Shown here in pieces: positions 59,974 to 64,000 of a DNA stretch of 64,000 nt. Numbering within the stretch: position 1 is the stretch's first letter; each line of letters opens with the position of its first letter. Made by a program: the position numbers and the translations under genes. The DNA lies in assembly GCF_009760405.1 (NCBI RefSeq), contig NZ_WRPP01000008.1, positions 62,001 to 126,000 of the forward strand, given 5' to 3'. Source of the DNA: Nocardia terrae (lineage in GTDB: Bacteria > Actinomycetota > Actinomycetes > Mycobacteriales > Mycobacteriaceae). A model generated the notes under the pieces. That model was not told the origin of the DNA. It saw only the letters and a program-made list of their open reading frames with translations, and did not search any database.

Positions 59974-61569
59974 ATGAAAACTGTTGCGGGGCCGAGCGAT
60001 CGGGTCGTCGTGGTGGGTGCGGGGTTGTCCGGGCTGGCGGCGGCGCTGCATCTGGTGGCGGCCGGGCGGCAGGTGACCGTGCTGGAGCGGGCCGATCATG
60101 CCGGTGGGCGGGTCGGGTTGTACCGGGGGCCGGATTACGAGATCGATTCCGGGGCGACCATTCTCACGCTGCCGGAGCTGATCGACGAGGCGCTCGGGGT
60201 GGTCGGGCACACCCGGGAATCGGTGGGGCTGCGGATTCTGGAGATAGCGCCCGCGTATCGGGCGCGGTTCGCGGACGGGTCGGTGATCGGCGTCTACTCC
60301 GACGAGGAGCAGATGGCCGAGGAGGTCGAGCGGGTGCGCGGGCCGAAAACGGCGCACCGCTACCGGCGACTGCGCGGCTGGCTGCGCGCGGTGTACGAGG
60401 CCGAGTTCGGGCAGTTCATGGACACCAACTTCGATTCGCCGCTGGACATGGTGCGGATGCCCGAGAAGCGGGCGGCGCTGGCGAAACTGGTGCGGCTGGG
60501 CGCTTTCGGGCGACTCGGGCCCAAAGTCGGCGCGATCGTGCGGGACTCGCAGGTCGCGCGGCTGTTCAGCTTCCAGGCGCTGTTCGCGGGGACGGCCCCC
60601 AGCCAGGCGCTCGGGGTGTACGGCGCGATTCCCTACATGGACACCTGCCTGGGCGTCTACTACCCGGAGGGCGGCATGCGGGCGGTCGCGCAGGCGCTCG
60701 CGCGCGCGTTCACGGCCGCGGGCGGAACGCTCGAGCTGAATGCCGACGTGATCGGCATCGACTACCGGGGCAAGCGGGCCGAGGCGGTGCGGACCGCGGA
60801 CGGACGCGTCTTCGACTGCGACGCGGTCGTGGTGACCGCCGACATCGGGTCGCTGCCGCGCTTCGGCCTGCGGCACCGGCGCGGGCTGCGGGCCTCGCCG
60901 TCGGCGGTGGTGGCGCACGGCACGATTCCCGCCGAGGTGGCGCGGACCTGGCCGGTGCAGGCGCATCACACCATCGACTTCGGGGCCGAATGGGACAAGA
61001 CCTTCACCGAGATCGCGGCCCGGCCCGGCCGCGGACGGCTGATGAGCGATCCCTCGCTGCTGCTCACCCGGCCCGCGCTCACCGATCCCTCGCTCTACAT
61101 CGACCGTGCCGAACAACACATCGACGAGGCGGGCCATCTGCGCGACACCGCGCGCTACGAACCGCTCTCCCTGCTGACCCCCTGCCCGAATCTGGCTGCC
61201 GCGCCGCTCGGCTGGGACCAGCTCACCCCCTTCTACCTGCGCGAACTCCTGCAGACCCTGGAAGAGCGCGGCTACCAAGGGATTTCGGAGCACTTCCGGA
61301 TCGACCACGTCGACACCCCGCGCACCTGGCGGGCCGCGGGCATGATCGCGGGCACCCCGTTCGCGGCCGCGCACCTGTTCCGGCAGACCGGTCCCTTCCG
61401 GACCCGAAACCTGGTGCGGGGCCGCGCGAATGTGGTGCTGGCGGGCTCGGGAACCGTGCCCGGCGTCGGCGTGCCGACCGTCCTGCTCTCCGGGAAACTG
61501 GCCGCCGAACGCATCACGGGCGGCGTTCGACATGCCGCTACCCCGATCACTTGCCACCAGGGCGGGTAG
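59974..61569 (+). CDS. crtI: Phytoene desaturase CrtI
   Basis: A 531-residue FAD enzyme that converts phytoene to lycopene. The N-terminal dinucleotide fold reads VVVVGAGLSGLAAALHLVAA with LERADHAGGRVG after it, and the C-terminal FAD segment is VVLAGSGTVPGVGVPTVLLSG, typical of CrtI. The central segment ALGVYGAIPYMDTCLGVYYP is the conserved substrate region. It starts 40 bp after crtE with GAAGAAGTGG before the ATG, so the two form an operon. Confidence 0.92.
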   Translation: MKTVAGPSDRVVVVGAGLSGLAAALHLVAAGRQVTVLERADHAGGRVGLYRGPDYEIDSGATILTLPELIDEALGVVGHTRESVGLRILEIAPAYRARFADGSVIGVYSDEEQMAEEVERVRGPKTAHRYRRLRGWLRAVYEAEFGQFMDTNFDSPLDMVRMPEKRAALAKLVRLGAFGRLGPKVGAIVRDSQVARLFSFQALFAGTAPSQALGVYGAIPYMDTCLGVYYPEGGMRAVAQALARAFTAAGGTLELNADVIGIDYRGKRAEAVRTADGRVFDCDAVVVTADIGSLPRFGLRHRRGLRASPSAVVAHGTIPAEVARTWPVQAHHTIDFGAEWDKTFTEIAARPGRGRLMSDPSLLLTRPALTDPSLYIDRAEQHIDEAGHLRDTARYEPLSLLTPCPNLAAAPLGWDQLTPFYLRELLQTLEERGYQGISEHFRIDHVDTPRTWRAAGMIAGTPFAAAHLFRQTGPFRTRNLVRGRANVVLAGSGTVPGVGVPTVLLSGKLAAERITGGVRHAATPITCHQGG

Positions 61570-61654
61570 TACCGGCGGGTAAGCACTAGACTGACCCGCG
61601 TCCTGAACCATGCGGCCGCCGCGCCGCCGACCTTTCCGGGGGGAACGACCGCCG

Positions 61655-63391
61655 ATGCCGACCCCCGAGATGGACTCCGCCGGACCGGACGCCGCGAGCA
61701 GCACAGCCACGCGGACCGTCCGCGCTGTCGCGCAGGCCGAACCGCCTGCCGCCCCCGGCACGGCATCGTCGGCCACCCCCGGCAGCGCATCGTCCGACGC
61801 CGCGGCCACCGCCACCCAGCACTGGTTGCGCCTGGCCTCCGACTTCACCCGCAGCCCGCAGGGCCACTCGGCCACCCTCGGATTCTTCGGCGCACTGCTG
61901 ATCACCTTCGGCGGGTTCGGCGCGGGCAGCGTGCGCCGCAGCGACCCGCTGCTCGAGGCCATGCACCTGTCGTGGCTGCGCTTCGGGCACGGGCTGGTGC
62001 TGTCGTCGGTGTTCGTGTGGCTCGGCGTCATCGCCATGATCACCGCGTGGGTCCGGCTGGGGCGCATCGTGATCGGCAAGCAGCCGGGCGCCACCGTGAC
62101 GCTGGGCGAGCTGCGCGCCATCGTCGGCATCTGGATCTTCCCGCTGCTGTTCGCGGTCCCCATGTTCAGCCGCGACGCCTACTCGTATCTGGCGCAGGGC
62201 GCTATGCTGCGCGACCACATCAACCCGTATGCCCTCGGTCCGTCGGCGCTGGGGCAGAACGCCGCCACCGTCCTGGACAACGTGAGCCCCGTCTGGCTCT
62301 ACACCACCGCGCCCTACGGTCCGGTCTTCCTGCTCATCGGGCGCGCCATCACCACCATCACCGGTGACAATGTGGTGGCCGGAACCATCGCGCTGCGCCT
62401 GGTCATGCTGCCCGGCCTGGTGCTGATGGTGTGGGCGATCCCGCATCTGACCAAGCATCTGGGCGGCAAGCCCACCATCGCGCTGTGGCTCGCGGTGCTG
62501 AACCCGCTGGTGCTGATCCACCTGATCGGCGGCGTCCACAACGAGATGCTGATGGTCGGCCTGATGGCCGCGGGCATCGCGCTGGTGCTCGAGCACCGGC
62601 ACGTGGAAGGCATCGTGGTGGTCGCGATCGGCGTGGCGGTGAAGGCGACCGCGGGCGTGGCGCTGCCATTCCTGGTGTGGATCTGGATGATTCACGAACG
62701 CGAACGCCGCGCCGCGCTGAACGAGGGCGATCTGCCGCATCCGTTCCGGACCTTCGCGAAGATCAGCGCACTGGGCGTGACCATCTTCGCGGCCGTATTC
62801 GTCCTGGCCAGCTGGGCCACGGGGCTGCCGGTGAACAGCTGGTTCGGCTGGCTCACCGCGCTGTCGGGGTCCAAGAAGATCATCAACTGGCTGTCGCTGC
62901 CGACCATCATGGCGCACATGGTCACCTGGGTGACCCCGCTGACGCTGGACGCGGTGCTGTCGTGGACGCGCATGCTGTGCGCGGTGGTGATGGTGGGCCT
63001 GCTGGTGTGGGCCTGGTGGCGGTTCAAGAGCAGCGAGAAGGTGGCCGTGTTCGGCATTCTCGTCGCGTTCGTGGCCATCGTGGTGCTCTCCCCGGCCGCG
63101 CTGCCCTGGTACTACTCGTGGCCGCTGGCCCTGGCCGCCGGTTTCGCGCTGTCCACCCGGACGCTGCAGGTGCTGGTCGGGTTGTGCACGTGGCTGATGC
63201 TGATCTTCCAGCCGGACGGTTCACCGGTGTCGAGCATCGTGCACGGCACGCTGGCCATCTTCTTCGCCGTGGTGGCGGCGCTGTCGCTGTGCAAGGTGGA
63301 TCCGCTGAAACTGCGTGCGGCACAGTCCCATACCGACCGGCATCCGCCCACCGATCAGTTCAGCGGCACCGCCGCGCCCGGCCCGGCGTGA
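61655..63391 (+). CDS. mptA: Alpha-(1->6)-mannopyranosyltransferase MptA
   Basis: A 578-residue GT-C membrane enzyme that extends the mannan core of lipomannan/lipoarabinomannan using polyprenyl-phosphomannose. About twelve helices follow a disordered Ala/Thr-rich leader of 60 residues. The acidic first-loop motif is PMFSRDAYSYLAQGAM (about 168-183), and AHNEMLMVGL-like GGVHNEMLMVGL is the second conserved segment. Synteny after the prenyl synthase equals Rv2173-Rv2174 of M. tuberculosis (from memory). It starts 85 bp after crtI and its stop overlaps the crtB start (GTGA). GGGGGG upstream is the likely ribosome site. Confidence 0.87.
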   Translation: MPTPEMDSAGPDAASSTATRTVRAVAQAEPPAAPGTASSATPGSASSDAAATATQHWLRLASDFTRSPQGHSATLGFFGALLITFGGFGAGSVRRSDPLLEAMHLSWLRFGHGLVLSSVFVWLGVIAMITAWVRLGRIVIGKQPGATVTLGELRAIVGIWIFPLLFAVPMFSRDAYSYLAQGAMLRDHINPYALGPSALGQNAATVLDNVSPVWLYTTAPYGPVFLLIGRAITTITGDNVVAGTIALRLVMLPGLVLMVWAIPHLTKHLGGKPTIALWLAVLNPLVLIHLIGGVHNEMLMVGLMAAGIALVLEHRHVEGIVVVAIGVAVKATAGVALPFLVWIWMIHERERRAALNEGDLPHPFRTFAKISALGVTIFAAVFVLASWATGLPVNSWFGWLTALSGSKKIINWLSLPTIMAHMVTWVTPLTLDAVLSWTRMLCAVVMVGLLVWAWWRFKSSEKVAVFGILVAFVAIVVLSPAALPWYYSWPLALAAGFALSTRTLQVLVGLCTWLMLIFQPDGSPVSSIVHGTLAIFFAVVAALSLCKVDPLKLRAAQSHTDRHPPTDQFSGTAAPGPA

Positions 63392-64000
63392 GTCGATCCA
63401 CCGTGCCACTCGATCGCGCCTACCGGGACTGCCGGCGAATCGCCGCCGCCCACGGGCGCACCTACTTCCTGGCCACCCGGCTGCTGGAGCCCGAGCGCAG
63501 ACCGGCCGTGCACGCGCTGTACGCCTTCGCGCGGCTGGTCGACGACATCGTGGACGCGAGCGACGCGGCGGGCCGGGCGGCGGAATCCGCGGCGCAGCTG
63601 GATCGGATCGAACACGAACTGCGGGCGCGGCTGGTGGACGCGCCCGTCGAGGAATCCGACGGGCGCGAGGCGCGGGTGCTGCTGGCGGTGTCGGACACCA
63701 TCCGGCGGTATTCGATTGCCGCCGACCACTTCTGGGTGTTCCTCGACTCCATGCGCATGGACATCCCCGGCGGGCCGCAGTACCGCGACCGCTACGCCAC
63801 CATGGCCGAGCTGAACGACTACATGCGCGGCTCGGCGGCCGCCATCGGGCTGCAGTTGCTGCCGGTGCTGGGCACGGTGGTCCCGGTGGCCGATGCCGAA
63901 CCGGCGGCGGCCGCGCTGGGAGAAGCGTTCCAGCTCACCAACTTCCTGCGGGACATCGGCGAGGACCTGGATCGCGGGCGGGTGTATCTCCCCGCTGACG
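63388..64000 (+). CDS. crtB: Phytoene synthase CrtB (3' truncated by window edge)
   Basis: The first 204 codons of a squalene/phytoene synthase joining two GGPP molecules. The frame opens with a GTG that overlaps the mptA stop by 4 bp and stays open to the end of the window. Visible motifs: AAHGRTYFLATRLL, the first Asp-rich site RLVDDIVDA (about residue 52), the helix segment DYMRGSAAAIGLQLLPVL and the second site NFLRDIGEDLDRGRVYLP (about residue 190). Coupling to mptA is unusual. The rest, and perhaps a lycopene cyclase, lie downstream. Confidence 0.9.
   Translation, partial: MSRSTVPLDRAYRDCRRIAAAHGRTYFLATRLLEPERRPAVHALYAFARLVDDIVDASDAAGRAAESAAQLDRIEHELRARLVDAPVEESDGREARVLLAVSDTIRRYSIAADHFWVFLDSMRMDIPGGPQYRDRYATMAELNDYMRGSAAAIGLQLLPVLGTVVPVADAEPAAAALGEAFQLTNFLRDIGEDLDRGRVYLPAD

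Noticed and set aside
63315..63998. A plus-strand frame across the window end
   Set aside because: It is an Arg/Ala-rich shadow. The real gene is in a different frame (crtB, GTG 63388) with both Asp-rich motifs.
1..64000. CRISPR arrays, insertion sequences, prophage or integrase genes
   Set aside because: No regularly spaced repeats, transposase motifs or phage genes were found. The only mobile-DNA hint is the HNH/DUF222 gene.

Overview
The window is a roughly 68-70% GC segment of a mycolic-acid actinobacterium, most likely Nocardia or a close relative (inference). The evidence is an Emb-type arabinosyltransferase, an antigen-85-like esterase, the LM/LAM mannosyltransferase MptA, an MTB12-like lipoprotein, a T-box-controlled class-2 IleRS, and gene order matching blocks known from Mycobacterium (ileS-dinB-lspA-rluD neighbourhood; wag31 to mraZ; the DUF3040-GNAT-lppM-metF-idsA2-mptA block). 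No rRNA, tRNA, CRISPR, IS element or prophage was seen.

Layout. 1-8.7 kb: 3' part of a CtpE-type P-type ATPase, a PhzF protein, an ADP-ribosylglycohydrolase, an acyl-ACP thioesterase, a luciferase-like oxidoreductase, an HNH/DUF222 protein, and an inositol-phosphatase-like protein lacking two metal ligands. 8-17.4 kb: GAP-family membrane protein, a membrane-anchored unknown, an RluA-family synthase and lspA in one minus-strand run; two lipoproteins; a VOC protein; an Emb arabinosyltransferase; an MTB12-like lipoprotein. 17.5-28.8 kb: dinB, galU, a mycolyltransferase-like esterase, three regulator/target pairs (MarR with a membrane protein, TetR with ohr, TetR with a small membrane protein), each with palindromic operators between the genes, an NlpC/P60 hydrolase, and ileS behind a T-box leader. 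29-49.6 kb: a complete division and cell-wall (dcw) run on the minus strand from mraZ to wag31, with most enzyme genes overlapping by 4 bp. It lacks murG, whose usual place between ftsW and murC is closed by a GTGA overlap.

50-64 kb: DUF3040, a HEPN protein, a GNAT protein, and then a carotenoid pathway interleaved with conserved mycobacterial core genes: crtO, cruF, (lppM), a CruG/CrtQ-like glycosyltransferase, (secreted unknown, metF), crtE, crtI, (mptA), crtB. The set predicts a keto, hydroxylated and glycosylated monocyclic carotenoid of the keto-phleixanthophyll type; the lycopene cyclase is not in the window. crtB is cut by the window edge.

Most notable points: the missing murG; the carotenoid/LAM interleaving with crtB translationally coupled to mptA; a TetR rather than MarR regulator over ohr; the phosphatase-like protein with Cys and His in place of metal-binding Asp; the MraZ box inside the mraZ promoter, with a second box-like, G-quadruplex-capable array about 200 bp away; and several strong inverted repeats in non-coding DNA.
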